Origin: Leptospira bandrabouensis
GTDB taxonomy: Bacteria > Spirochaetota > Leptospiria > Leptospirales > Leptospiraceae
NCBI RefSeq assembly: GCF_004770905.1
Contig: NZ_RQHT01000014.1
Span: 248,001 to 312,000, forward strand
Length of the DNA: 64,000 bases
Reading direction: 5' to 3'
Position numbers and translations under genes: made by a program
The notes under the pieces: generated by a model
Databases searched by the model: none
Told to the model about the DNA's origin: nothing
The model's input: only the letters and a program-made list of their open reading frames with translations
In this document: piece after piece, positions 1 through 8,831 of the stretch
Position numbering within the stretch: the first letter of the stretch is position 1
Layout of the letters: the number at the start of each line of letters is the position of its first letter

Positions 1-34
1 TTACGGAGAGATATGCGAAACACTATATGAATGC

Positions 35-1165
35 ATGAGCCCTAACCAGGAAATAGACTACCAGCACCCTACAAAAAAGGACCAAGTTCGATTTTTCGGT
101 TTTACCCTTTTTTTAGTTCTTACGATCTGTGCCGGTTATTTCCTGGGCCTTCCTCGGTATTATCTCGGATGGTTTTCCTTTGCGATTGCATCGTTCTCTG
201 TGGCCGGAAACGATGCAGTCCAAACCATCGGAACCTTTATCGAGAGTAAAAAATCAGTTCATTGGCTCCAAAAGATTCTCGTTTTCGGTGGTCTTTTATT
301 TTTCGTTCATTTAATTGCATGGTTTTTACATGGTGGTGAAATTCATTTCCATCGACTTGATTCCATTCCTGAAACCAAAGACTTCAATCTTCTCCAACTT
401 TTAGCCCCTGTATTACTTGTTGTCATTACAAGACTTCGAGCTCCTGTTTCTACTACCTTTCTCGTCTTAGGTTTGTTTGGTGGCAAAAGCATAGACCAAA
501 TGTTAACCAAATCCTTTTTCGGGTATGGTCTGGCATTCCTTGTAGCGATTGTTGTATGGGCGATCCTTGTCAAAGTGGATCCACATGAATACCATGAGGT
601 TCATACTCCTGATCCTGTAACGGAGCGAAGATGGTCTCAGTTACAATGGCTTTCCACAATGTATTTATGGGTAGCTTGGTTATTTCAAGATACTGCGAAC
701 ATTGCAGTTTTTTTACCTCGGCAATTGGGGATTATTGAATTTTTAACCGCAGTGTTTATACTTATCGCTGCCTTACTTGTCATCATACGCACCAACGGTG
801 GTACCATCCAACGTGTGGTATCCGAAAAATCAGACATCCAATGGGCCAAAGCCGCCACCATTGTCGATTTAGTTTATGGAAGTCTCTTATTCTTTTTCCA
901 ATACATCAGTAATGTCCCTATGTCTACCACTTGGGCATTCCTTGGACTCCTTGCGGGCCGGGAAATCATTCTAAACGTCATCACATACAAAGACCTTCCT
1001 TACCTAGATACTTTTCGGAAAGTGGGAAAGGATGTAGTTCTTGCCACCATCGGAATCCTTGTATCCATTTTGGTTTTCTTTCTCTCCTACTTTCTTTACC
1101 CCGAACAGAGGGCAAACACCCCGCTGGAATTTTGGAAATCCCCCACCCAGGAAGATTCCTTATAA
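35..1165 (+). CDS. PiT-like inorganic phosphate transporter family membrane protein
   Basis: A 376-residue protein with about ten hydrophobic segments. It carries two diverged copies of the PiT signature: a GNDAVQTIGTF stretch near residue 58 and FQDTAN near residue 216. Each is followed by a PVSTT/PMSTT-type loop (PVSTTFLVLG near 137, VPMSTTWAFLG near 297). In PiT carriers these inverted-repeat elements form the ion and phosphate path. The second Asn-Asp pair is changed to Gln-Asp, so substrate is uncertain. It ends 80 bp before the heme oxygenase gene. The frame is open to the left edge and no good ribosome binding site precedes the ATG, so the true start could be outside the window. Family call good, substrate inferred. 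Confidence 0.75.
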   Translation: MSPNQEIDYQHPTKKDQVRFFGFTLFLVLTICAGYFLGLPRYYLGWFSFAIASFSVAGNDAVQTIGTFIESKKSVHWLQKILVFGGLLFFVHLIAWFLHGGEIHFHRLDSIPETKDFNLLQLLAPVLLVVITRLRAPVSTTFLVLGLFGGKSIDQMLTKSFFGYGLAFLVAIVVWAILVKVDPHEYHEVHTPDPVTERRWSQLQWLSTMYLWVAWLFQDTANIAVFLPRQLGIIEFLTAVFILIAALLVIIRTNGGTIQRVVSEKSDIQWAKAATIVDLVYGSLLFFFQYISNVPMSTTWAFLGLLAGREIILNVITYKDLPYLDTFRKVGKDVVLATIGILVSILVFFLSYFLYPEQRANTPLEFWKSPTQEDSL

Positions 1166-1171
1166 TTTTCT

Positions 1172-1224
1172 TTGACACGAACCGCAATTGTCAGGGTAGT
1201 GTCATATATGAGATTGATTCTCAT
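1172..1224 (+). promoter_or_regulatory. Promoter-like -35 and Fur-like operator of the heme oxygenase gene
   Basis: A TTGACA hexamer at 1172-1177 is a good -35 element; the -10 is weak (TAGTGT, 1197-1202, 19-bp spacer). Just downstream, 1208-1224 is an inverted repeat, ATGAGA-TTGAT-TCTCAT. It closely resembles the classical Fur box core TGAGAATGATTCTCA. The position, over the expected transcription start and 22 bp before the ATG, fits iron repression of an iron-acquisition gene. Binding is inferred. Confidence 0.6.
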
Positions 1225-1245
1225 GAAAGAAAACGAGGAGTCATT

Positions 1246-1926
1246 ATGTCTATTGCAATGATGTTACGAGAAGGAACCGCAGAAAAACACCAGGAAACCG
1301 AAAAGGTTCCCTATCTCCGTGCCATTTTTCGCGGGGGTCTCGATGCCCAAACCTATACTTACCAATTAGAAAGTTTACTCGCAGTTTATACGGTAATGGA
1401 AGATCTCTACCGCCAAAACAAAGACAACCCCATTCTTGCCAAACTTTACTTTCCGACTCTCTTTCGCGAAAAGGCACTCAAAGAAGATATCGCCAGTTTC
1501 CAAAAGAAATTTGGAACCAAACTTCGAGGTTCTGTCTCCAAAGCGACACAAGGTTACATCGATCATATCAAAAATACCGCAAAAACTAAACCAGAACTCC
1601 TAGTCGCACAGGCTTACGTCCGTTACTTGGGAGATTTATCTGGTGGCCAAGCAATCAAAAAAGTAGTAGCTAAAACTTTTGAACTAGAAGGAAATGAAGG
1701 AACTGCTTTTTATGAATTTCCAGAAATTGAAGACCTAATGGCTTTCAAAGGAATTTATCGTCAAAATTTGGACACTCTCCCTTTGGACGAATCACAAAAA
1801 GCAGAACTATTAGAAGAAGCGAAGGTTACGTTTGATTTAAACAAGTTTTTGTTTATTGAACTCGATTCCGATCTAAAAGAAAATATCGGAATGGACCGTT
1901 ACCAAACTCTTTTACCAGCAGGTTAA
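1246..1926 (+). CDS. hemO: Heme oxygenase (biliverdin-producing)
   Basis: A 226-residue soluble protein, normal length for bacterial heme oxygenases. It opens heme to biliverdin, CO and ferrous iron in the cytoplasm. His15, in EGTAEKHQ, is at the place of the proximal heme ligand, and YLGDLSGGQ near residue 124 is the distal-helix signature with the flexible glycines. The frame extends upstream to 931, but ATG 1246 is preferred because CGAGGAG lies 6 nt before it and the protein homology begins there. A Fur-like box is directly upstream, so iron limitation is the likely inducer. An MFS gene follows after 3 bp, suggesting co-transcription. Confidence 0.93.
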   Translation: MSIAMMLREGTAEKHQETEKVPYLRAIFRGGLDAQTYTYQLESLLAVYTVMEDLYRQNKDNPILAKLYFPTLFREKALKEDIASFQKKFGTKLRGSVSKATQGYIDHIKNTAKTKPELLVAQAYVRYLGDLSGGQAIKKVVAKTFELEGNEGTAFYEFPEIEDLMAFKGIYRQNLDTLPLDESQKAELLEEAKVTFDLNKFLFIELDSDLKENIGMDRYQTLLPAG

Positions 1927-1929
1927 TTT

Positions 1930-3183
1930 TTGGGATTCCCGTATACATTAGTCACTTTAGTTTTTTTATCCATGTTACCGGTGACAATGATTGTGCCGGT
2001 AGTCAAGGATGTAGTAAAAGATCGGTTACTCGGTTCCAACTGGGAAGTTGCTTATTTCACAAGTATTCCCATGCTAGGTTCCTTTCTTTTTGCACCAGTT
2101 GCGGGAATCATCTCTGACCGTTTTAAAAACAGAAAGTATTTCATTAGTTTTTTCTGTTTTTTGGATGCAGGCCTTTTTTATTTACTCACCATCGTCACTG
2201 ATATGGGACTCTTTCTTTTTTTAAGATTTTTGGAAGGGGCCGCTCATATTTTTATCATTGGACTTTTACTTAGTTCTGCTGCCGATCGTGAAAACGATCC
2301 AGAAAATAAACGTTATTATGGCAAAGGCATTCTTATGGGTATCACGGGAATGTTTTTATCGTTAGGTGGTGCCTTTGGAATGCCCCTAGGCATTCTTGGA
2401 AGACAAAATCCCCTTTTACCATTTTATGTAGGTTCAGGAATTCTTATCTTTGTAGGTTTAATGAGTTTACTGATGTTAAAGGACAAAGGGATTCATAAAG
2501 TAAAAGATTTTAAGTTAAACGACTTAAAAGTAGCCATTTTCGAAAACCCATTTTTATTTGTTCCCTTTTTATTTAACTTCATCGACCGCTTTACCGTCGG
2601 TTTTATTATTTCTTCATTTAATATCCACTTACGTGAAACACTGGCTTTCCATCCTGGAATGCTCGGTGTGTTTTTAGGACTTGTTCTTTTTCCAATGAGT
2701 TTACTTTCTTATCCTTCGGCACTTCTTTCTCGCAAAACAGGTGTTTTGCCCTTGGTGCTTGTAGGTTCCACAATCTACGGAATTTTCCTTGGTCTTTCTG
2801 GGACAACTAACGATTATTGGTATCTTTTTACTTTTTTACTGATCTGTGGAATTGGGGCTGGAGTGATGTTTGTACCTTCCATGATGCTTGCCAGTAAAAT
2901 GTCAAAACCCGGTCTTACCGCCACCACTATGTCCGCTTTCACTGGAGTAGGTTCGCTTGGCTTTATGTTAGGACCGATTGTTTCTGTCCAAATGCAAACG
3001 GTTTTTGAATCGTTATTACCTCCGACTTATAGTTTTTCTGCACTCTCTTTCTTTTTTGGATTCTTAGAGATTGGACTCGTGTTTTTAACCATTCCCTTTT
3101 TCAAAAAGATTTTGGAAAAAATGGGCAGAATCGATGAAGAAAGGGAAAAGATAACACTTGCCAACACCGATCCTATCCTGTAG
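1930..3183 (+). CDS. MFS transporter
   Basis: A 417-residue protein with about twelve hydrophobic segments and the MFS loop 2-3 motif (AGIISDRFKNRK near residues 58-69). The start is TTG, 3 bp after the heme oxygenase stop, with AGCAGG 8 nt upstream. The next ATG (1972) would cut away half of the first membrane helix, so TTG is preferred. Tight spacing suggests co-expression with heme oxygenase and so a possible iron or tetrapyrrole link, but no substrate-specific residue is recognised. The C-terminal 25 residues are a charged cytoplasmic tail. Confidence 0.8.
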   Translation: MGFPYTLVTLVFLSMLPVTMIVPVVKDVVKDRLLGSNWEVAYFTSIPMLGSFLFAPVAGIISDRFKNRKYFISFFCFLDAGLFYLLTIVTDMGLFLFLRFLEGAAHIFIIGLLLSSAADRENDPENKRYYGKGILMGITGMFLSLGGAFGMPLGILGRQNPLLPFYVGSGILIFVGLMSLLMLKDKGIHKVKDFKLNDLKVAIFENPFLFVPFLFNFIDRFTVGFIISSFNIHLRETLAFHPGMLGVFLGLVLFPMSLLSYPSALLSRKTGVLPLVLVGSTIYGIFLGLSGTTNDYWYLFTFLLICGIGAGVMFVPSMMLASKMSKPGLTATTMSAFTGVGSLGFMLGPIVSVQMQTVFESLLPPTYSFSALSFFFGFLEIGLVFLTIPFFKKILEKMGRIDEEREKITLANTDPIL

Positions 3184-3216
3184 AATCTTGGTTAATCCAT
3201 CTTAAGGTAAGGGTTT

Positions 3217-3579
3217 ATGTTCAAAAAACTTTTGATACTCAGTACACTTGCGTCCGTTCTTTTCCTTGTTTCCTGTTCCTCTGGAAACAAAGTACAAGCA
3301 GGGAGCACTAAAGTTCATCCGCACACGGCACTTCGCAAATTAGAAATCGATATGATCAAAGTGGGAGATGGTTTGGTAAAAGTAGAAGCTGTTCTTGGCA
3401 AATCGACAGAAAAATCATCTGACCCAAGTGGAACAGTCATGGTTTGGTATTTTGCAGAAGACCGCGATGTTCCAGAACAATACTACACTTTGAAAGAAAA
3501 ACCAGATACAATCGAAAAGTTTGTGAAACTTACTTTTGACGCTAAAAACAAAGTTACAGCAAAAGACTTCAAACTATAA
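3217..3579 (+). CDS. Small lipoprotein with a BamE/SmpA-like pattern
   Basis: 120 residues. It has a lipoprotein signal peptide (two lysines, hydrophobic core) and lipobox LVSC at residues 17-20. The mature part has the helix-helix-sheet rhythm of SmpA/OmlA (BamE)-type domains: a helix with KVEAVLGKS (substrate-binding-like VxxxLG) and then a VMVWYFAE strand. In that superfamily the proteins act at the outer membrane or bind other envelope proteins. This assignment rests on pattern only. RBS AAGGTAAGG is 4-12 nt before the ATG. It converges on the next gene with a 2-bp gap. Confidence 0.65.
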   Translation: MFKKLLILSTLASVLFLVSCSSGNKVQAGSTKVHPHTALRKLEIDMIKVGDGLVKVEAVLGKSTEKSSDPSGTVMVWYFAEDRDVPEQYYTLKEKPDTIEKFVKLTFDAKNKVTAKDFKL

Positions 3580-3581
3580 AA

Positions 3582-4346
3582 TCATTCTTCCGATGTGGAT
3601 TCCAATTCCGCATCGGTGGGAGCTGGGAAAGGAAACCCAGGGAAACTTGGTTTTACTTTTCCTTCTACGTCATCATCTAACAGATCGATGGTGGTAAATC
3701 CAAGTAAAAAGTCAAAAGCTTCGGCAACATTAAATCCAAGTCTTGCCCCACCATAAACTCCTGCTACAAACTCTACATTCCAAGAATATCCTGGGGGATA
3801 ACCAAACGGTTTTAAGTCTTCTGCGGGAAGATACACCAAAAATTCTTTTTGACCAGTCGCAGCTACCAAGTCATTTGTGAGCTCCCGACGGAAGTGTTCT
3901 TTTTTTCTCCTCTTTCGATCTTTAACAGGATCATAAAGATAAGAATAATATCGCATCTTATAACTTTTTACATTGGCTCTTTCGTCTTTGGTAAGAGGGA
4001 TTCCTTTTTTATCGACAAGCCAATTCCCTTTGGCATCCAAAATGGGAAGGCCCGAATGGAAACTTTCACCACCTAATATACCAAAGACGAGTTGTTGGGA
4101 ATGGTAAGTGCCGAATTCTCCACCCCGAAGACCTACCCCTCGGCCCAAATCCTTTTTTCCTAATTCGGACTCACCACCTTGGAATAGAACACCGATGGGA
4201 AGTGGACCAACTTTCAGGGCAGCTCCATACATTGGTGTTTCTGCACCAACGGTTACTATATCTTGGAAATCATTTTTACGATTTTTCCAATACGTTGCAC
4301 ATTGTAGAAAAAAGGAAAGGCTTAGAATAAGACCAATGATTCGCAT
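3582..4346 (-). CDS. Leptospiral-type lipoprotein of unknown function
   Basis: 254 residues beginning with a short signal peptide and lipobox FLQC (Cys16), followed by ATYWKNRKNDFQDI. I recognise this opening from leptospiral lipoprotein paralogues, but I cannot name a function. The N-terminal mature half is rich in Gly and short hydrophobic stretches (GAALKVGPLPIGVLF). The middle is basic (KDRKRRKKEHFRRE), and the C-terminus is acidic and Pro-rich. It is transcribed divergently from the WYL regulator 63 bp away, so the two may share a control region. Its 3' end carries an imperfect hairpin (3591-3617) that could help termination. Confidence 0.65.
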   Translation of the reverse strand: MRIIGLILSLSFFLQCATYWKNRKNDFQDIVTVGAETPMYGAALKVGPLPIGVLFQGGESELGKKDLGRGVGLRGGEFGTYHSQQLVFGILGGESFHSGLPILDAKGNWLVDKKGIPLTKDERANVKSYKMRYYSYLYDPVKDRKRRKKEHFRRELTNDLVAATGQKEFLVYLPAEDLKPFGYPPGYSWNVEFVAGVYGGARLGFNVAEAFDFLLGFTTIDLLDDDVEGKVKPSFPGFPFPAPTDAELESTSEE

Positions 4347-4409
4347 TCTTTTCCAGTTTTTTTCATTTTCTACTTTTCGGAATCAAAAAAACAAACAATT
4401 TGGGAAGAT

Positions 4410-5402
4410 ATGACTTCTTTTGAAGACTTTCCGATGATTGAAGTGAAAAAAATGAATGAGACGGAAGTCCGCCTCTTTGCCTTACTTTTTAATCTGCTCC
4501 GCGAACCCAAAGGAATCAGTTTCCAAAAATTTCGTAATATTATGCCTCGGTTCTACAAAAATGAAGATATAGAATCCGATCGCAAAAAACTCTACCGCGA
4601 CTTAAACCAACTCAAGAGCCTTGGATTCAATATCAAAGTGGCTCAGTTTGGATACCAATCAGAAGACTATTTTCCTTATTATTTAGAAAAAGAATCAATC
4701 AGTAAGTCTCTGCAGTTCACCAAAGAAGAGTTAGAATATCTCTCAAAAGTATTATATAGCCAAGAACCTTCGGCCGAAGGATTTAGTCTTTCCCAGAAAC
4801 TTTTTTCAAACCATCTGGATCTCCTTCCGAAATTTGCCAAACAACCAAAACAGGATTCGAAATCGGAAGAAGAACCGGACTCGTCCCATACTGAAAAAAT
4901 CCTACAGGCCATCAAAGACAAAAGAGCACTCACCATCCAATATGGATTTGAATCCAATGAAAGAATCATCGAACCTTATCGATTGGTTCGCAAAAACACC
5001 ACCGACTTCTATTTATTAGCCTATGATAGAGGAAAAAAATCTTTACGAAGATTCATTTTACCGAGAATCACAGTTAAAAAAGAATCCAAAGAAGAATTTT
5101 TATCTAATTTAAAAATCACAAAAGAAGATTTGAACTTTCACCCTTTACAGATCACCAAACACCCGGAGATGGAAATCTCTTTTCAAATAAATCCTGATTA
5201 TGAAGATCGTTGGAGATTATTTTTAGAAGGTGCCAATTTCGAAAAAACAGGGAACGAATACAAAGTCAAAACAACCAATCAAAATGCACTTTTTCAATTT
5301 TTGATTTTATCTCCAGAGGCTCTTGTCTCCACTTCAGAAGTTTGGAAAGAATCATTCCAAACCTATACACAAAATTGGGAAACATTGTATCAATTTGTTT
5401 GA
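4410..5402 (+). CDS. WYL-domain transcriptional regulator
   Basis: 330 residues. The N-terminal part (about 15-80) is a winged helix-turn-helix-like segment: ETEVRLFALLFNLL, then DRKKLYRDLNQLKSLGF. The central part (about 165-225) is the WYL fold: LTIQYGFESNERIIEPYRLVRKNTTDFYLLAYDRG, then a basic FILPRITV strand. A C-terminal WCX-like region follows. WYL domains bind nucleic acid or nucleotides and often control DNA-damage or phage-defence genes. The start has GGGAAGAT directly upstream. The next gene overlaps its 3' end by 8 bp, so it very likely regulates, or acts with, the DUF2779 nuclease. Confidence 0.85.
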   Translation: MTSFEDFPMIEVKKMNETEVRLFALLFNLLREPKGISFQKFRNIMPRFYKNEDIESDRKKLYRDLNQLKSLGFNIKVAQFGYQSEDYFPYYLEKESISKSLQFTKEELEYLSKVLYSQEPSAEGFSLSQKLFSNHLDLLPKFAKQPKQDSKSEEEPDSSHTEKILQAIKDKRALTIQYGFESNERIIEPYRLVRKNTTDFYLLAYDRGKKSLRRFILPRITVKKESKEEFLSNLKITKEDLNFHPLQITKHPEMEISFQINPDYEDRWRLFLEGANFEKTGNEYKVKTTNQNALFQFLILSPEALVSTSEVWKESFQTYTQNWETLYQFV

Positions 5403-6900
5403 TTCAGAAGTCACTCCAGTTACCAAATCTCAGTATTTACAATACTTAAGATGTAATAATGCATTTCATTTAATCAGAGAGGGATTGGTACAGAAACCTT
5501 CCTCAGCGTCTTTTGGTGGTTATCTGGAATGGGGAGATTTTCTCCAACTTTGTAGAAACCAGTTTCATGATGTGACCACCATCGACAAAACACTAGAGAA
5601 AGAAGAAAGTTTCCAAAAAACGGAAACACTAATCCTAAAAAAGAAATCTATCTTTCACGCCCATCTTCGGTTTAAAGAATTTGTTTCCACAGTAGAATAT
5701 TTAGAATACGACAACGAACAGGAAGGTTGGTTTCTCTGGGATTTTCGACCGATTGGTTCTATCAAACAGGACATCCTTCGTTCTTTTTATTTTTACAAAC
5801 AAGTGGCAGAAGGAATGTCACTTCGGATCCTTGGATACAAACTCATTCGCATCCAAACAAAATTTGTTTATCCAGGTGGTCCCATCAATCCAGAAGATTA
5901 CCTACTCGTAGAAGATATCACTCCACGAATGGAATCGGAGATGGGGACTAGAGAAGAAGAATGGAGGTCATTCCAAGAGGAACTAAAAAACACAAAAGAA
6001 CAATCTGTACGGTATTCTTTTTTAGAGGCAAAACCAAGTTGTCGTTCCTTAAAAACCTGTCTATCTCCAAGTCACTGCGCAAAAGGAAAAGAAACTGCCA
6101 AAGAAATCTTTGATTTTCGTGACAGTTCCGAACTAGCCAAACAATGGTTTGCCTCTGGGTACAATTCGTACGATTCTGTTCCCGATTCCGAACTTTCTCC
6201 CATCCAAAAAATACAAAAAGAAGCTCATATCACGGGAAATATTCACTTTGATCGAAAATCTTTTGAAGCTTACTTAGTGAATGCGACAAAATCCGTTGCT
6301 TTTTTAGATTTTGAATCCATAAACCCTTACATTCCTCTCTATCCACAAACAAGACCCTTCCAACACATTCCGTATTTGTATTCCTTACATATTTGGGATT
6401 CTGAAAAGAATACTTTAACACATAAAACCTATTTACACGAAGATATAGGCTCTGACCCCCGTGTTCCTGTTATGTCCCAATTACAAAAGGATTTACCACC
6501 AGGGATCACCATATTTTCGTTTAACGATTTCTTTGAAAAACTGATCATCCAGGAGTCTGCCGAAGTTTTTCCAGAGTTTTTAGAGTTTTGGGAGAGAGTC
6601 AAATCGATGTTTATCGACCTGGCATTGCCATTTAAAAAACTTTGGATCTACCATCCCGGCCAAAACGGAAAAGCATCCTTAAAGGAAATCCTTCCCTGCT
6701 TTAGTACAGAAAGTCACGGAGGCCTTTCCATTCGTGAAGGCCAAGATGCTAACTACCAATATTTAAGATTAATAAAAAAGCAGGTGACAGCCGAAGAAAA
6801 AAAACGTGTTCTGGAGGATTTGAAAGCTTACTGCAAATTAGACAGTTACGGTTTGTTTTTAATCTATAGAATGTTACAAGAAAGATTATCGGTTATTTAA
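5395..6900 (+). CDS. DUF2779 exonuclease-like protein with degenerate PD-(D/E)XK N-domain and Fe-S cysteines
   Basis: About 501 residues. TTG 5395 is chosen because the protein then starts MFDSEVTPVTKSQYLQYLRC, the usual opening of DUF2779 proteins. N-terminal half: RecB/Cas4-like nuclease layout with one Cys (LRC) and a later CRSLKTCLSPSHC trio, together the normal 4Fe-4S set. The usual ExK catalytic pair is WDFR, so this domain looks inactive. C-terminal half: DEDD-type exonuclease with FLDFES, FSFND, MFIDLA and AYCKLDS, all present. Role in DNA repair or defence is inferred from the family. It overlaps the WYL gene (8 bp) and the esterase (TAATG). Confidence 0.8.
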   Translation: MFDSEVTPVTKSQYLQYLRCNNAFHLIREGLVQKPSSASFGGYLEWGDFLQLCRNQFHDVTTIDKTLEKEESFQKTETLILKKKSIFHAHLRFKEFVSTVEYLEYDNEQEGWFLWDFRPIGSIKQDILRSFYFYKQVAEGMSLRILGYKLIRIQTKFVYPGGPINPEDYLLVEDITPRMESEMGTREEEWRSFQEELKNTKEQSVRYSFLEAKPSCRSLKTCLSPSHCAKGKETAKEIFDFRDSSELAKQWFASGYNSYDSVPDSELSPIQKIQKEAHITGNIHFDRKSFEAYLVNATKSVAFLDFESINPYIPLYPQTRPFQHIPYLYSLHIWDSEKNTLTHKTYLHEDIGSDPRVPVMSQLQKDLPPGITIFSFNDFFEKLIIQESAEVFPEFLEFWERVKSMFIDLALPFKKLWIYHPGQNGKASLKEILPCFSTESHGGLSIREGQDANYQYLRLIKKQVTAEEKKRVLEDLKAYCKLDSYGLFLIYRMLQERLSVI

Positions 6901-7946
6901 TGTTAGGTATCAAAAAATCAGTCGCACAACTTGTCTTTTCGTTACCAGAACATTGGATTTCCACTTTGGTAAGAAAGAACAACCAACCGGAAACAAATGA
7001 ATTGGATCCGCACTGTGCTTTAGCATGTAACATTGCAAGGTTCCTACCTAAAATGGAACAAATGAACCCAGAGAAGGCACGCCGGCATTACCGCGATCAG
7101 ATGCGGATCTTCGAGGAACCGGAAATTCCCATTCCTCATATCGAAGACAAACTCATTCCTACTCCTAGCGCCTCTTTCATTCCTATCCGAGTCTACAACG
7201 CCAACCCACAAAAAAGAAATCTTCCCACCATACTCTTCTTTCACGGCGGTGGACTCACCATTGGGAATCTAGAAACCCATGATAATTTTTGTCGCAAAAT
7301 GTCTCATTATACAAAGAGCATAGTCATTGCTGTGGATTACCGTTTGGCACCCGAACATCCCTACCCTGCAGCCCATGATGATGTTTGGTTGGCATACCAA
7401 TATGTAAGAAACACTGTGTACCTTTTTGGTGGCTCACCCAATGCGATAGCTGTTTGTGGGGACAGTGCGGGAGCGTTACTGGCAACCTCCCTTTGCCTCC
7501 GAGCCAAAAAAGACAAAGTTCCTGTTCCTGTTTTCCAAGCACTATTATACCCAATGCTTGATACTTCGAAAGAATCTGAAACTTATGAACTTTTTGCGGA
7601 ACGTTATGTCCTCACACGTTCTCTGATGCGTTGGTTCATCCAAAACTACCTTCCTAACAAAAAAGATAGGTTACTGCCTTATAATTCCCCAGTTTTAGCA
7701 GATTCCAAAGAATTGAAAGGCCTTCCTCCTACATATATAGGAATTGCGGGTTATGATCCTTTACGCGAAGAGGGAGAAACATATGCCAAACTCCTGCAAT
7801 CAGCCGGTGTCAAAGTCGAAGAAAGGTTCTTTTCCTCTCTCATCCACGGGTACATCCAACTCACAGGACTCATCCCCAAGGCCAAAGAAGCAGAAATGGA
7901 TCTTTTCCAATCTCTCAATCGTTTTTTTTCTACGAGAAAAATCTGA
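6900..7946 (+). CDS. HSL-family (bacterial family IV) alpha/beta-hydrolase esterase
   Basis: 348 residues. The oxyanion-hole motif HGGG (FFHGGGLTIGN, near residue 115), the nucleophile elbow GDSAG (CGDSAGALL, near 189), the acid Asp in GYDPLREEG (near 283) and the base His in SSLIHGYIQL (near 316) are all visible, so the enzyme should be an active carboxylesterase for short acyl chains. The ATG overlaps the stop of the DUF2779 gene by one base, giving an operon with the WYL regulator and nuclease. No signal peptide is seen, so it is probably cytoplasmic or membrane-peripheral. Natural substrate unknown. Confidence 0.9.
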   Translation: MLGIKKSVAQLVFSLPEHWISTLVRKNNQPETNELDPHCALACNIARFLPKMEQMNPEKARRHYRDQMRIFEEPEIPIPHIEDKLIPTPSASFIPIRVYNANPQKRNLPTILFFHGGGLTIGNLETHDNFCRKMSHYTKSIVIAVDYRLAPEHPYPAAHDDVWLAYQYVRNTVYLFGGSPNAIAVCGDSAGALLATSLCLRAKKDKVPVPVFQALLYPMLDTSKESETYELFAERYVLTRSLMRWFIQNYLPNKKDRLLPYNSPVLADSKELKGLPPTYIGIAGYDPLREEGETYAKLLQSAGVKVEERFFSSLIHGYIQLTGLIPKAKEAEMDLFQSLNRFFSTRKI

Positions 7947-7963
7947 CTAAGTCCATTCAAGAA

Positions 7964-7991
7964 TCGACAAGGAAGGATTCGATACTATAAA
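7964..7991 (+). promoter_or_regulatory. Sigma70-type promoter
   Basis: TCGACA (7964-7969) and TATAAA (7986-7991) are separated by 16 bp and lie 25 bp before the ATG at 8016, which has a good RBS (GAGGTACGTC then ATG). Confidence 0.5.
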
Positions 7992-8015
7992 AGACAGAAA
8001 TCTCTGAGGTACGTC

Positions 8016-8825
8016 ATGATTCTACGATTCTCCATCGCTCTCTTTTTCCTACTTGGGATTTCGGCTGTATATGCTGAAAAACCTGCTTCTGCTACTTTGA
8101 AGGAACGCGAGACCCAAAAACAAATCGATCTTCAAAGAAAAAACGGGTTTGGTGATAACGAAATTGATACCTTACATGCAAACATCATTGGAAACTTACG
8201 CAAAATGAAAAAACTCCAAGACTTAGGAGTGGATAAAACAGCAGCACAGTACCTAGCACATACGCCAGAAGAACATAAAGAATTATATAAAAAAGATAAA
8301 GATGGTAAACCTTATTTGGAAATTAAACTTCCACAAGGGCAGTCTTACATTGATTATCCGACAGTATTTTTATACGACGGAATCGCATATATTTACCCAA
8401 AAGAGGATTTCAGCGATTTAGACAAAATCATTTTAACATTTCGCAGGGTGAACGCAGATGGAACCATCCATGTAAAAGAGATGAGACGACTTGTAAACCC
8501 AACTCCTAAATCAGAAGGAACTGAAAAAGATGAAAAGGGAGAAGCAAAGTTAGATACAAACTCAGACATTCGTTTGGAATATTATAGATCACTCACTTCT
8601 GATACCATTTGGCCGAATGATCCTGTGCAACCATCAGAACCTGACATTGCAATGGTTCTCAATGATGAAAAAGATCCCCTTCCTTACGATAAACAAAAAC
8701 ATATCATGAGATCTTACAAAAAGATGTTACGAAAAATATCCAAACAAACTGCATTCAAACTCAGAAACATCGAGTTAGATCAAAAACAAATGATTACTAA
8801 AATTTTGGATTATAATACGAACTAA
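8016..8825 (+). CDS. Exported protein of unknown function
   Basis: 269 residues with a classical signal peptide (cleavage likely after VYA, residue 20). The mature protein is very charged: an N-terminal helical region (residues 25-95), a short beta-rich centre (LEIKLPQGQSYIDYPTVFLYDGIAYIYP), an acidic Lys/Glu linker (150-185) and a basic C-terminal helix (230-269, YKKMLRKISKQTAFKLRNIEL). Size and helix-sheet-helix layout are reminiscent of the leptospiral flagellar coat proteins FcpA/FcpB, but I cannot confirm homology from memory. It is a stand-alone gene with its own promoter and a strong terminator. Confidence 0.6.
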   Translation: MILRFSIALFFLLGISAVYAEKPASATLKERETQKQIDLQRKNGFGDNEIDTLHANIIGNLRKMKKLQDLGVDKTAAQYLAHTPEEHKELYKKDKDGKPYLEIKLPQGQSYIDYPTVFLYDGIAYIYPKEDFSDLDKIILTFRRVNADGTIHVKEMRRLVNPTPKSEGTEKDEKGEAKLDTNSDIRLEYYRSLTSDTIWPNDPVQPSEPDIAMVLNDEKDPLPYDKQKHIMRSYKKMLRKISKQTAFKLRNIELDQKQMITKILDYNTN

Positions 8826-8831
8826 AAATTT

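Noticed and set aside
3591..3617. Hairpin CCGATG/CATCGG at the convergent 3' ends
   Set aside because: The stem is imperfect (a U-G pair) and in the plus direction no U-run follows. It may assist minus-strand termination but was not listed as a terminator.
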